A DNA stretch of 64,000 bases. Source: Streblospio benedicti. Taxonomy: Eukaryota > Annelida > Polychaeta > Spionida > Spionidae. Positions 12,340-24,640 of this stretch are shown here, one piece after another. The translations under genes were made by a program, and so were the position numbers. The stretch lies in NCBI GenBank assembly GCA_019095985.1, contig CM032669.1, positions 29,333,993-29,397,992 of the forward strand. Direction: 5' to 3'. Position 1 is the stretch's first letter. Each line of letters begins with the position of its first letter. The notes beneath the pieces are model-generated. The model worked only from the letters and a program-made list of their open reading frames with translations. It was not told the DNA's origin and did not search any database.

Positions 12340-13080
12340 ACATTGGCTGCGCTATGTGTACAACACACGTCATCAAATTCGTGTGTTGTTTGGTTGTGGA
12401 GGCCATTGTCATTAAAACTCTTCCGATACAGAGTGACGCGAAATCATCACTGATGTCCGGTAGCGGGTGTCAATGTGATAAATGAGCCGCCTTTTCTTTG
12501 CGCCTCATAATTACTGGTGTATGTGCTGATTAACAAACATCACAGGCTTGTCATGTACACAGCACATGAGTAAACTACACATGGCAACAAACTGATATGA
12601 TAATGCTTATCTATGAACTTTTAACAGACGACAAGTTGGCTTGGAGGGAGAGCGGTTTGCGCACAAGTGTACTTTAGTGGCCGCTCCAATACAGTTGCCG
12701 CCCAAAATGTTGTTGCTCCACATGGAATTACGTGAAATGTATTATAGGCTATTAGTGTACATACATTTTACATAGCTACAGATCTCGAGTTGCCTATGTG
12801 GTGTTTGTTTGTAGGTCCACCCAAACCGCATGTGATTAGAATGGAGAAGGTCACTGACTCTTTACAAAACCATGCAATGGTTCCAAAGGGCTTTAAAAAG
12901 TCTATCTTCTGTATAAATAAATCTAATTGAAACAAAAACCCACACATCACTGATCATATGCTGAAGAGTAATAAAAGTGGGTGAACCGCTTCTAGCTCCA
13001 GATATGTTTCAACATCAGAACAGATCGTATCAATACTTAACCATGCTGATGGCCATTGCATTTCGAGACCTATTTTGATA
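12340..13080. other. no gene seen
   Basis: No recognisable coding, RNA or repeat structure was found on either strand. Confidence 0.4.
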
Positions 13081-13089
13081 GGCTAAACC

Positions 13090-15210
13090 ATGACTGTTAA
13101 TCTGTGTGATGCACAACGGAAACTTGGCGCCCACCCAAGAAATCTGAATTCACACATAATCAACAGCCCCCCCCCTCCCCCACCCTTGTGTCCACCTGTT
13201 TAACTCAACTCTGAGGTGACCGCAATCTCTGGATTTCAACTCCATCATTAACCTATTTACCACACTAATTAGAATAGCCTGATCAACTGAGGTCAAAGCA
13301 GAGCACTTAACTTTGGTTTAAGATAGAACACTCTATTTCAGATTGGAATACTACTCTGGACTAGGACTATGTGGTTTCTTCGGCCCGTATCGTATGCTTT
13401 GGTGCACTTTCAGTACTAAGCCAACTACTGACACTTCAAGTTTAGATTCTGTGCTGGGCGGTCATAGAGCAGACAACCCAACTCCTGCGGAGTTGGGCCC
13501 TTAGTCTCTATTTTTAACCAGCCTCCGCCTTCATCACGAGGATATGTCAGGTTAGTGGCTTGCCCATCCATATCTGAGGTAGGTGAGTGATTAGTGATAT
13601 TTGAACGCATCCATGGTTTCTTTCACTGGAGAAGGCGGATTCGAGCTACTTGCTACACACATTTGTGCTGGCCATCGTTAGTGAGTTGTCTCCATTCCTG
13701 TATTCCCTGGACTGGGTACGGATCACCACCTACGGATCCTGTGCGTTTGCATTGACAAGCGACTCGGGTATGCACACACAGTATTAGGGAGTAAATAAAC
13801 ACAACGAGAGGTCCAGGTGTGTAATGCATATTATCACTGGTTGCCTGAAAAGGCATCAGGAGTAAAATGTTTACATTTTTGGTGCCCTGACCAGGATACC
13901 GGGCTTTGGACCAAGAAGATTTTCTTAATATGAACATGTACGAGCTTCTGCAAGGCCATGAGGGGAACCTGCAGTCCGGAAACTAACTGCTGTAGATCGC
14001 GTGAAAGGTGCACCATAGGAGGTCACTCGTAGTTATTGCCTGCCGGAATCAACAAGGGAAACCAGATGGTTGCTCACCCGTAACTGTCCGGAAGTCCCTT
14101 CCTGAATTGAAAAAAACCCACCCAGCTGAAACCGAAAACAGTCCTGTGACATATTTAGTGGGCCGTGTGCGTGAGGTGTGTGAGTTCGCAAATTCCCTAT
14201 GTTAGTATTGATTTTGTGTGACACGTTCTTCTAATCCTACTTTCTTTCAGACCGAAACCTAGAGATCGCTACTCTTTCTCTTCAGCTGAAGCCTGCTCCA
14301 GATGTCCACTCCGACGGGTGTGACAGAGCCGCTACCAACGGAGATGATCGACGTCACAAGAACATCGCATGGATATTTAGCAGGGTGAGTTTTCATTGCA
14401 CAAGTTAGTCCCGTACAAGTGGACGACCTTGTAAAGTGAAAACTGGGGGAGAGTGTGTGACAAAAATCCCTGTTAGTGATAGGTCACTGGGGTGCAGCCC
14501 TCTTAAAGGGACTGCCAGAATAGGTTGTCGTGTATAACTGCGCCAGTAAGGATAAGAACCTCCTACCCATGTCACACTAAAATAGGGATCAGAGCCCTGT
14601 GTGGAGTCTTGCACCCCAGGGGCCCGCGTCTGCACCCTGAAATGTGCAGGCTGCTGTATGAATTGTCATGAATGCGTGTGTAAAATATATTACATCGTAG
14701 TCTCTTTGTGAGTTTAAACTCATGAAGAGAAGCCGCAAAGAAACCTCCACATTCTACCTGTTACAATTTTCTAGCATCTTTTCAGCTTTACATTGTGTAT
14801 GGCATATGTATCTTTTCTATTAAAAACCTGCAGTAGATGTATTTCATTATATTGATATTTTGCAAAAAGGAACGTAAGTAGGTTTGTAGTTGTTATAGTA
14901 AATAGTTGATCTGGAGCCATTTAACGCCAAAATAATGCATATAATTTCCCCCCATTCTTTTAATAGTGTTTAAAACTCGACCATCAAATTTAGTACAATT
15001 ATTATATTAGATCAAAAAGTACTCAGAGAGTACATCATCACTTAAATAATGGTGACTCATAGGCAATAGCATTGTCGGTTTCACGACTTTATACTTTACT
15101 CTGCCTTTACCAGTGCATGTATCGTATCTAGCTGTGGGGAAAATGTATTGCATGCCGATTGTTGTGCATAGATAGAAGCACACTTGTGTCATTTGTTTAA
15201 AAGCCACGCC
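13090..15210 (+). mobile_element. LTR retroelement fossil, copy 2
   Basis: It shares ordered blocks with 0.55-1.5 kb. A primer-binding-site-like TGGTGCCCTGACCAGG starts at 13880, just downstream of an AATAAA-containing stretch that could be the end of a 5' LTR. A purine tract (14437-14453) followed by TGTGTGACA marks a probable 3' LTR start. The parts fit a Ty3/mdg4-like LTR element. It is broken and lacks most of the internal coding region. The outer ends are approximate. Confidence 0.45.
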
Positions 15211-15608
15211 TTAACTTGATTAACGTTACACTTTGTGACAATGTAAGAAGACGTTTTCCTGCTTTAATATTTTTATTACAAAGTGAACATCTTTATTGTC
15301 CATGAGTCAACGTTTTCCTTGCGACGCGATGCTCTCTGAGCACTTTTGAACTTGCTAATTCTTTATACAATTGCGTTTCCCAATGTATATGTTTCCTCAC
15401 CTATTAACTTGACAACTTGAATTGTACCTATAGTGATACTTATTTTTGAGTAAGCAATTTGAGTTGCGTTGCGAGGTGTCACTATTTAGGGGGTGTCCGC
15501 ATTGCGAGATTCACTGTACAACAAAACTGATAACTACATCCACACTTGTTAGCAAGAAGCCCACTTTTTCCCTTCAAACCCCCAGCGTGTGACAACGGGC
15601 CTCAGACA

Positions 15609-15708
15609 NNNNNNNNNNNNNNNNNNNNNNNNNNNNNNNNNNNNNNNNNNNNNNNNNNNNNNNNNNNNNNNNNNNNNNNNNNNNNNNNNNNNNNNNNNNN
15701 NNNNNNNN
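15609..15708. other. assembly gap (100 N)
   Basis: Exactly 100 consecutive N, a conventional placeholder for a gap of unknown length. Open frames crossing it are artefacts. Confidence 0.99.
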
Positions 15709-16227
15709 TAGTCCAGTTAAAGAGAACCAGATGTCCATAATTGATATTGTGAACAAATATTACCCATCCACATGGTTGACCAAGGGGGCAGAATCAGTAA
15801 GCAAACCGTACGCACGTGCTTACTTTTTTCCCTCGGAAAGATAGCCAATATTTTGCAAGACCGGGTCTAACCTTTCTTTGAAAATCTTAATTTTATTCTG
15901 GAAACATATCATTCTTGATTTTATTGACGTAAAGTTGGTAATTATAGAAATTTAGAAGTAGTAATTGTAAAACACTTTTATGCAATCGGGTTATACAACT
16001 GAGAAGGCCCACATTAAAGATAATCTATTTCATAAAATATTTCGCATTGTCTTCCATGCATTGTTAATGAATTACAAAAAAAAACATACTATGGGAATAC
16101 CTCGGCAGTACTGACATCTCGCAATTACAGAAACCTCCATTCTACCATGGCAATGCTGTTGTTGATATGGTACGGTAAAAGGGAATGGGGACACTATCTT
16201 TCCCCACTTCACTAGTATCCCTAATTC

Positions 16228-16382
16228 ACTGCCAGATACAGGTTTTAAGAAAAGCAGGCGCACTTGAGGCAAATTGTGAGTTTCGTTCGCACGAGCGATA
16301 ACGCACATGCCAAACCCCTCTATGAAAATAAGGTATTTTGATGAATAAAGGGGGCAGGTGCTCCCTGGATCTGCTTATGGCC
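16228..16382 (+). repeat. dispersed repeat, TGGCAGATCCAGG family
   Basis: It reads TGCCAGATACAGGTTTTAAG, then GCGCACTTGAGG, then a TATGAAAATAAGGTATTTTG block, and ends in GTGCTCCCTGGATCTGC. This is the same block order as the element at 4.6-4.8 kb. It lies at the upstream edge of duplication copy A and has no equivalent upstream of copy B. Confidence 0.5.
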
Positions 16383-16677
16383 AAATTGCTAGATTTTGTT
16401 GTACAAGTAAACACACAAATAAACTACAAATAAAAACCAATGGTTAACCTATCGGGACGAGGGGTTTTCAGTATCATACCGCATGTCTATTGCTGATGCA
16501 GACGACAAACATAACGACCTCATTCTTCATTCAAATAACATTCAAATAGAATCAAACAATCAGCATTTCATGGATCCACAAGGGTGCTCATCAGTATCTG
16601 ATTTGACCGTGTCACGTTAAGTCCCTACGCCTCCTTCAATAAGTACAATTATCATAGCTTACATTATGTACATTCCC

Positions 16678-16684
16678 TATAAAA
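16678..16684 (+). promoter_or_regulatory. TATA box of peptide gene A
   Basis: TATAAAA lies 53 bases before the start codon, so transcription should begin at about 16708-16712 with a very short 5' UTR. The surrounding 200 bases are almost identical to the copy B promoter (TATAAAA at 28587). Confidence 0.8.
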
Positions 16685-16736
16685 GCCGCTTCAAAGCTCC
16701 CACTTTACAGCATCACACACTGGGAGCAACGTTACC

Positions 16737-19479
16737 ATGGATTCCCCAAACTCCGTAAAGGTAGGTGAGTTTGCTTGACGGACACCAGCTGTTACTACAC
16801 ATGGTAAATACCATCTTGCTTACAGTAGCAGGTATTTCCACTGATTATTTAGGCACTTGAACGCCCAGATTTCTGGATACCGTGTTCAAATACTTCTTTT
16901 ATAGGACATAAAGGACCACCTCGTCATTAAGACCACGCGTTCTACCGTATAACGTTTTGTTTTAGTTAATTGCTTTGGAGTAAACACTCCCTCTTACATT
17001 CAAACATACCGTATTGACTAGCCAGTCATTAGTTGCTGACAAAGGACTTAAGATGTACACAAATTACGTACATCAGCTTGATAAAATAGTTACAGGCCTG
17101 GTGGTGGAAGATTATTGTGAGCAATTTGGAAGCTGTCTTTTCACAACAATGAAAAATGTTCATAGAACATTTATCAATCTATCAAAAAAGAAAAAGTATT
17201 AGAAAGTTCATAGAACGATTCTCCAGTTCCCCTTGGGTACTGGTGGACTCCAACTAACCCTCAGTTGTTGTCTCGTTCAACCATGCGCCGTGGTTGCACG
17301 CTCTCAGCAAGTACTCTCTATGCGATTAGGAGCCATTTTTTTAATCAGGCTACATCCGTTGCTGGACTGTCGTTGATGGGTGTTCGATATGTTCAGCAAT
17401 AGCAGGATCATATATTCACCGTGGAAAAAATGTAAATGTGTATGTTTGACACTTACTGACTGTCTCCCCCTTACGTGGCAGCTGCTGGTCGCGCTGTCCC
17501 TCGCCCTGCTGCTGACTGCGGCCCCGGGGCCGCGCGGAGCTGACGCGGCCGTGGTGCGGCAGTGGTGCGGCAACGACATCTGGCGCAACCTGGGCTCCAT
17601 CTGTGCCGGCAGCATCGCGCTCATACAGAAACGCAGCGCGGCGGGCACCATCTCAGGGGAGGAGGACTTTCCCATCGACGGTGAGCGGCAGTTCTCAGGC
17701 CACACCATTGATTACAATGTGTATATAGTCGATTTGTTAAGAGTTTCATTGGATTTCTTTTTCATATGAACAAGTGTCACTAATTTTGCGATAAATCCAT
17801 AAAAATTTACTTTAAGTGTCTGAATATTTTCGGACATTTTCAATGTCCGTCGTCTGAGACTTCTGTCACGTGCTGCCATCTGGTGACAAAGAGCAGTCTC
17901 AGACGATGGACGTTGAAAATGTCCGAAAATATTTAGACACTTAAAGTAAGTTTTTATGGATTTATCGCAAAATTAGTGATACTTGTTGGTGTATATAGTC
18001 TCTGATACGGTAGAGAATGTCTGAAGAATGGGGGTGTGGTGGACGGGGGCCATTGTTTTTTTTCCCAGTAGTAATTAAGATCTTGAATTGGAACGCACAG
18101 CATAGGCTAGGTTCAAGCTGTACATGTTGCATACATAGGCAATTTACATACACACAATCATTGCGGTTGTTGAGTAGATCTACATTCTATAAACAAGTGC
18201 GTTAAAGAAATGCTAAACGACCTGATCTTATAGGCAATGAACATGGGTCTTATTAGTTGATAAAGTACACGTTTTCATTAACTTTTCAATTGGTCGCAGT
18301 TGCATCCATTTCAGTAGCATCAATCAGTCGATATTATATCTAAGAATTAAGAACTCTGGAATTCACTTTCAGTTTAGGTTTAAATAGGATGGGCATTCTG
18401 AAACTTTAAACATGGGTAAGAGCTTTAGATGCTTGAAATATTGTGATTTAGTGTTTTACGTTGCTTTTTGTTTGTCGTTTTTGTGTGTGGATACTCTGCA
18501 GCCATCAATGTTGATGATTATATTTGATGATTATAATTGATTTCAAACTATTTAGGCTTTTTTGCGTGCAAGGTAAACACACAGTTGTCCAAATCTTTTA
18601 TCAAAATTATGTAGGTCAAATAAATGCTGAGGCTGCAATATCCATATGGAATAAAAATACAAAAACACCTCCATAATATTGGCCAAGAAGCAAGAGAGTA
18701 ACCAAAAGAAATCGGGCACCGTGGAATATAAATAAATTGCTTGTACTTATATGTGGTTGAGCATATGTTATATAAGGATTTACTTACATTTTCAAAATAC
18801 GGTGTCTATTTTAACATCTATTTTCAAACTTCAGTCAATAATATAGAAACATGAATTCACACTGATCATTATGTCAATCCGTAGTGTTTCTTGAGCTATT
18901 TCTACAGTGTTACATTCATTAAACCGGTGTTGACTGTTCTATTTGATAAAAGTCTCTTAGATCAGCTGTTGGATCCTCTGCTTTTCTTTCTGTATGACCA
19001 TGGTAACAGAAATATTTCATGCGTAGTATTTTCCAATAAATGCTGCAGCTATAAACGAATGTATACAATCCATTTACACTATTACACCACTTTCCATCTA
19101 TGAACAGGAAGCACATGGTAGTTTGCACCGTATAAACAAAATTCATTCTTCTTGTGAAAAAGGCATTACAAATCAAAAACCCACTACCTGCAAGAGAGCC
19201 AATTATAAACAAAACAGGTTCAATATGCCGATTCTTCTTGTGGAGAAAAATATAACTAAAGGTTTTACATACAAATGTCCATATTAAAACATTTGATACC
19301 AAACACTGATTTCAGGAGACGACCTGTTTGGTGAGGCTGGTGTGCTGCCCCGCCCCTGGCCGGGGACCCACTTCCACCACCACCACCAGCTCTTCACCTT
19401 GCACAAGCGCTCGTCTGACCTTGACCACTGCTGTCGCGTCGGTTGCACTCTCTCCAAACTACACAGCATTGTCTGCTAG
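16737..19479 (+). CDS. insulin/relaxin-like peptide precursor, copy A
   Basis: Three exons, 16737-16760, 17482-17680 and 19316-19479, join in phase (0, then 1) to 128 aa. Residues 1 to about 30 form a signal peptide: a short polar N-terminus MDSPNSVK from exon 1, then a leucine/alanine core. The B chain follows with Cys37 and Cys49 (spacing C-x11-C, W-C-G at the first) and ends at the dibasic Lys58-Arg59. The C-peptide contains F-H-H-H-H (94-98). Lys105-Arg106 releases an A chain of 22 residues, SSDLDHCCRVGC then the last Cys128 at the terminus. The A-chain pattern is CC-x3-C-x9-C; insulin and relaxin normally have x8. It is a secreted hormone, probably acting on an insulin-type or relaxin-type (LGR) receptor. 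R-x-C-G in B and C-C-R-V-G-C in A recall relaxin/gonad-stimulating peptides. Subfamily is uncertain. An AATAAA at 19686 may end the transcript. Confidence 0.9.
17731..17988. mobile_element. foldback MITE in intron 2 of peptide gene A
   Basis: Arms of 93 bases (17769-17861 and 17895-17987) are almost perfect inverted copies around a 33-base loop. The element is flanked by the 12-base direct repeat GTGTATATAGTC (17719-17730 and 17989-18000). The paralogous intron in copy B lacks it. The 12-base repeat may be a target-site duplication, unusually long; 38 bases between the left repeat and the left arm are unpaired. The superfamily is unknown. Confidence 0.85.
18001..19295 (+). other. intron 2 of peptide gene A, remainder
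   Basis: Non-coding AT-rich intron, alignable by eye with 29.4-30.55 kb of copy B. Short open frames inside are not supported. Confidence 0.7.
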
Positions 19480-19695
19480 CCAGCCAGCCTGGACTTCCAG
19501 CTTGTCCTATAGCTCATCTCTGCTAGCTTACTAGCCTGTCAAACAGGCAGGTTGGACTTCTAGTTAGTCCTCTCTGCTGGCCTTGTACGTAATCTAGCTA
19601 GTCCTGTGAGCATATGCTAGACAGCTTTGTATATTTTAGGCTTGTGTACTGCGACTTGGGCATCAATGCAACAGATTGTATGCTGAATAAACTCA

Positions 19696-22600
19696 CAAAC
19701 TCAGAAGGCAGGTTATCGATGAATGGATGGTGGGAAATTTCTACACTGGATAACAATTATTAATATACAAAGTTTGATATTTATTCTCCATGTTGAAACA
19801 AGTAATGAGTACTTTGCAGACATTGAAAAGTCAGCATACAATTTTGAGTCCTATAGGGCGTACTTGCTAATGAACGGTCACTTGTTAGAAAATCTAGCAG
19901 CAAGCAAAAAATATTTTGATAGATCAACCCACCTTCAGCATATCATAGGATTATTGGGGTACATATTGAATTGAACCCAAGAAAGGTTATTTGTCAGCCA
20001 TTTTCGGAAACTGTTTGCTAGATCTACTCATTTATATATGTTTTTCTGTATTAGTATAAAAGTATCATACATTCCTAGGGTTGTATCAGAAACATGGATA
20101 TGCATTTGGTTTGAACATAGCACCCGACAATAATTATGTTATTTTTCTCGTAAGTAAACTGTATAAAGAAAAAGATAAATGTGGTTTGTTGACACAAACA
20201 CCCCACTAAAATAGTGCTTTTCAAATATCAGTTATGTAGTTAATTTTGCTATTCACAACTGCTATGTCTGATATATACCTGTTTTATATAGCATGTACCT
20301 TGATTATGCTTAAAGTTTGTTATGTTGTGTTACTCTATCATTTAAACCATGTATAATATATAGGACTAATAACAGTCCAGTTTTAACACTGCTCACAAGA
20401 TTGTTACACTTCTGAGATAGAAGTCATTCTCTTTAAGTTGAAAAGTATCACATGAAAACACCACTATTTTACTACTTTGTACATTTGTTCTTGTATAACC
20501 ATACAACGGTGGAAAAATATATAGCATGCACTCATCATGAAATGTCAACATCTAGTTTGTTTTGTGTATGATATTTGATGTGATCATGAGTACATTATGA
20601 AAGTCAGGACAATCAAACTAAAGTCTGAAAATGGAAAGAAAAAAGTAATTTTCAAATGCACAAAATCTTTTATTATCAGCGAATTAAATCATCAAATTCA
20701 TTATATTTTCTAAGTATACATATGTATATATATGGGGCATGCTCTTATACCATAGAACTAGGAAGTTACTCTCACAAAGAACCCAATAGTCATCCTTGTG
20801 AGAGTGCGCTTACTGGTAATACGGTGCAAGTACAACATTCAGACGTAAACGCTTTGTATGGTATAAAAGTTTGTAGAATATCAAATGGAAAAAAATAAAC
20901 GCATTTTGGTTAAAGCCTTTATTCTTCAATAATACAATAAAAGAGACTAAACAGACGACTGGTTATACAGTAACATACAATTATCACTTTTCAAAAATTT
21001 GTTTTTATTTGTATAAGTTATCTTTTTTCTGAAACCTATACTAATAGCAATTTTCTTTCAGAAGTCAAAATGACAAAGTTGTACACTTTTTTCTGCATAT
21101 GAATAGGAAAGAAAGTTCAAATCATCTTTATCCAATTATTAGCCAATTATTTAGCCGTCTTATTTGTACTAAAGGTCGAAAATATTGCAAGATAATTATT
21201 TGTTTGTTTTAGCCTTGGCCAATCAAAGAGCACATTACGTGACACTCTTAACTATTCATGTCACACTGCCCATCACACGGCATCAAACATCCTAACAATG
21301 AATATTAATTGGTAGACCTTTTTCATCCTTTTTTGCACATTTTCTTAAGTGCAATAAAAGTAACGATGTATAAAACTGCAGGTTTTGTGTGTAACAGTGA
21401 CTATAGATGCATGAGAGAATTAACAGGCACTTTAGTCAAAGTATGGTTCTTTTTTTCTTCTTGATATATTAAGTAAGTGGACGTTATATACTGCAATATA
21501 TTGAGGAATTAATGCATGAAATGGTATTTGGTAAATACAAGAATTATTGGCTGTGTTCACAATACAGCCTTAATCTAAATTTGGTCAACGTTCCCGAAAG
21601 TATTCAACGTATATTGATTATAAGATTATAATAAGGCTAATTGCATATTTCAGTGGTGCTGACACCCTATGTATGTAAAGAGTAGTAATTTTGCCAGTAT
21701 GAGTGAGCCTCAGAAAGTCCCTAAAACACGCTATCGCCTTTTTCTCAACATTCTATTATGTTAATGAGCACTGGAAAATAACTGTAGAATCTCCAATTCA
21801 CAGAGTTTTCAGCAAATTATATGTAATTACGTGTAATTAAAAACATTTTGAACAAATATAAAAGTAAGACCAAACAAGTTTTTCTCTCTCATCAACTTAA
21901 CTCCATTGATAAAATAATTCGATGTAATATTAAATGATAATAAAACTAGCAAATTCTTTGTGAGTGATTTATCAAAATTTCATAAAAAGTACACTCGAAT
22001 CACTTCAGCAAGAAAAGCAAGTCATATATTATATAGCTGCGTCTTTTTTATTTTGAGCGCTGTAGTTCAAAATTGCCGCAAGACCCCTGTTTTGAGGCCG
22101 GCAAATTTGGACCAGAAACTTTTGTTTGCCTTTCAACGTAGCTAATTTCTTAGTATCCTCGTTTGATTATGTCAACATCAGAATTCTATCTTGTCACATA
22201 CAGTCTATCACATAACCGGAGCGTACATTTTGCCCAGTGTGCTGTCCACCGGAGTGTGCACGTGTGTGTTGACAGCAGGATTCATCCTGCCATGGTTTAT
22301 GGGCCTTGTGGTCATCAGGGCCTTGTACATGTTTATACAAAGCTTTTTTTTTCAACTAACTTAACTTTGTGTTCTCATGATTCTCAGACTATTTTGAATA
22401 ATATATACAGTAAGAACTTAAAAACTTTTTTATCATTCTTTTAATAAACTGTGCAATAATCAACGATGAAGAATATATTCTCTTTGATGATCTTAGCTAA
22501 AAGCAAATCATGTTCCGGGTGACTAGTATGAAACAAGTTACGAATAACAATATATCCTAAAATAACCAATGATAATGAAAACCCTGTAATCAAATATTTG

Positions 22601-22990
22601 TCAGTAACTACCATACGTGAAGATATTATTCCAACATTATTATCCATCCATAAACAATAATTTGATGAGTTTGCATGGGAAAAGTTGCATATATCAATGT
22701 TATCTGTCCTACAGTAACAAGTCATATGTTATGAACAGTTGTAAAGTGATATAGTTTCTGAAAATCTATTACTGATTTGGAGCTCACATTTTAAAATCAG
22801 ATGTTTGTATACTTCTACAGTCTCCCACGTACAAACTGCATAACACTCATGGACATATCTTCTAAATAGTCAAATTCACTTGAACTGTTCAGATATGTGA
22901 TAACGTCGTAACACACCAAAATTTGAAACATACGAGAATTGAGACCATTACTATTCAAATACAAATACAAAAAATGTAGATGCATACGCT
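19696..22990. other. 3' flank of duplication A and gene-free DNA
   Basis: Up to about 21.04 kb the sequence is alignable with copy B. Beyond that it is AT-rich single-copy-looking DNA with no supported gene. Confidence 0.5.
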
Positions 22991-23024
22991 AACAATGTTT
23001 CACCTAAAATCCAATGGCTGTTTG

Positions 23025-23250
23025 GATGGTTGTAAACAGTAATAAATTTAGTAGAACCTACAGTGTACAATTAAGATCACCTCTATAATAAGACCACCTT
23101 TCTCGGTCCCAATCCTTCAAATTGATTCCTATGGGAACCTCCATATAAAGACCACTTATCAATTTAAACCATTTTGAGTCGGTCTTACAAGTTGTCGTAA
23201 AAGAGTAATAGAGAGGTTCTATTAAACAGGTTACATGATTGGTTCCTGTA
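23025..23250. repeat. probable MITE fragment with CCTCTATAATAAGACCACC-type end
   Basis: Left AACCTACAGTGTACAATTAAG with CACCTCTATAATAAGACCAC, and right AATAGAGAGGTTCTATTAAA, resemble inverted ends of the family also seen at 31021-31196. The middle reads CCATATAAAGACCACTTATC. The termini are blurred. Confidence 0.4.
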
Positions 23251-23696
23251 ACAAATGCCATCAAATATCTTACAAAAATTCAACTAATGTTCATTCGTAA
23301 AATAAAATACCGAATACCCTGTAGCTTGTAGTATCTAGTCTAAGTTGAATGCTGTGATACATGCAGAGACCTAACATGAACTAATCAATAAGTGTGTATG
23401 AAAAGTTGACTTTCTGATCAGAGGTGAATTTTCACACCCTGTGTTAGTCTTTCAAAAGACCTTATATCTAATAGTTTTTATTTCTATTATTACATAAACC
23501 CTTCGTGTCAACCATATATTAAATGCAAAGATAAAGAGCAAGTGCAATTGTGACAGCCTCTAACTCTAATAGATATAAGGTCTTTTACAGAACCCTAGGA
23601 ATTCCACTGATATTAAATATGCAGCCTCAAACATCATGCCCTGTTATAGCCTTTAAAACAAGAGTGTTCACTAGCAACAGCTGCAGAAGCAGCAGA

Positions 23697-23783
23697 ACAT
23701 GTATGCATGGGTGATCAGGTAAGGGTCAGCAAAGACACTGCAGCACCATGCATGGGTGATCAGGTAAGGGTCAGCCAAGATAT
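23697..23783 (+). repeat. direct tandem repeat (two units)
   Basis: GCATGGGTGATCAGGTAAGG followed by GTCAGC occurs twice (about 23704 and 23750), giving a unit of roughly 46 bases. Both copies contain an accidental donor-like CAGGTAAGG. Confidence 0.85.
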
Positions 23784-24640
23784 TAAATATGTAATCTTGA
23801 TGTGTTTCTCAGTTACTTGTACATGTATGACTTTGTTTGTTTTTACTAAAATGGATACACCTCCAAATAATAGTCCCCCCAAAGTTAACTACAGTACATC
23901 AATAAAAACAAATAAGGATGTCAGACTTCAACCTCTTACCTACTATAAGTGACAATCCTTTCCTTGCAATACATTTTCCAATATTTCTTTCTGATGTTGT
24001 CTTCCAGCTTCATACCCAATCTTTTGCAAGCTATGTCTAATTCCTTCAGTATCCATGATCAGATAACAATAGAATATTAAATAAACAAACTATTACAAAA
24101 CAGACCGTCATCAAACATTCCCCAATATAAATAAACAGTACCACATGCTAAAGCTTCTGTAACTAACTGGGGCTGGCTTATGTGTGAATTAATGAACCAG
24201 AAACATATTACAAATAAACAGTACCACGTGCTTAAACGGGAAAATACCCAACACAGCTGGACTGCTGCTTCTAAAATAGAAGCCATGTGCTTTTAGTAAA
24301 TGACGTCAATTTAGCAAAACACTTTGCAACATTGACGTAATACAGAGGCTTTTAGAATAGGCCTTAATGTCAGACCATTTAAAGGCCTTGAGATAGGCTA
24401 ACCGTGGGTATCAGTTGTCACGGCTTTGACAACGAATATAAACACCCACACGTGCAGAGGACCACGGGCTGGAAGACGCATACATCACAAAATGACAGGT
24501 CCTAGTTTCTAGGCGAAATTTTCGGGTTGTGGGATAGACTGCATATGTTATATAGCTGTACTATTATTCAGAGAATTGATTTTTTTTCTTCTATGACAAT
24601 CTTAACGCTAGCTTCTTATTTGTTAACTATAATAACAAAT

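Larger units (their letters stand above)
16080..21040 (+). repeat. segmental duplication, copy A
   Basis: This block is collinear with about 28110-32630. The shared landmarks are the ATTCAAATAACATTCAAATA block upstream, exons 1-3 of the peptide gene, a GAGTACATTATGAAAGTCAGG block at about 20588, and a CTTTATTCTT block near 20915. Copy A is about 5.0 kb and copy B about 4.5 kb, offset by roughly 11.9 kb at exon 1. Introns and flanks are clearly diverged; some segments are almost identical. Confidence 0.9.

Noticed and set aside
15546-15756. Open frames crossing the N run
   Set aside because: They depend on an unknown sequence in an assembly gap.
17304-17708. Minus-strand 134-codon open frame
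   Set aside because: Antisense to exon 2 of the hormone gene; a GC-rich shadow. The same applies at 29141-29404 and 18919-19302.
23697-23783. Tandem repeat with repeated CAGGTAAGG, considered as duplicated splice donors or a CRISPR-like array
   Set aside because: Only two units, no spacers, no coding frame ending at the donors, and a eukaryotic context.
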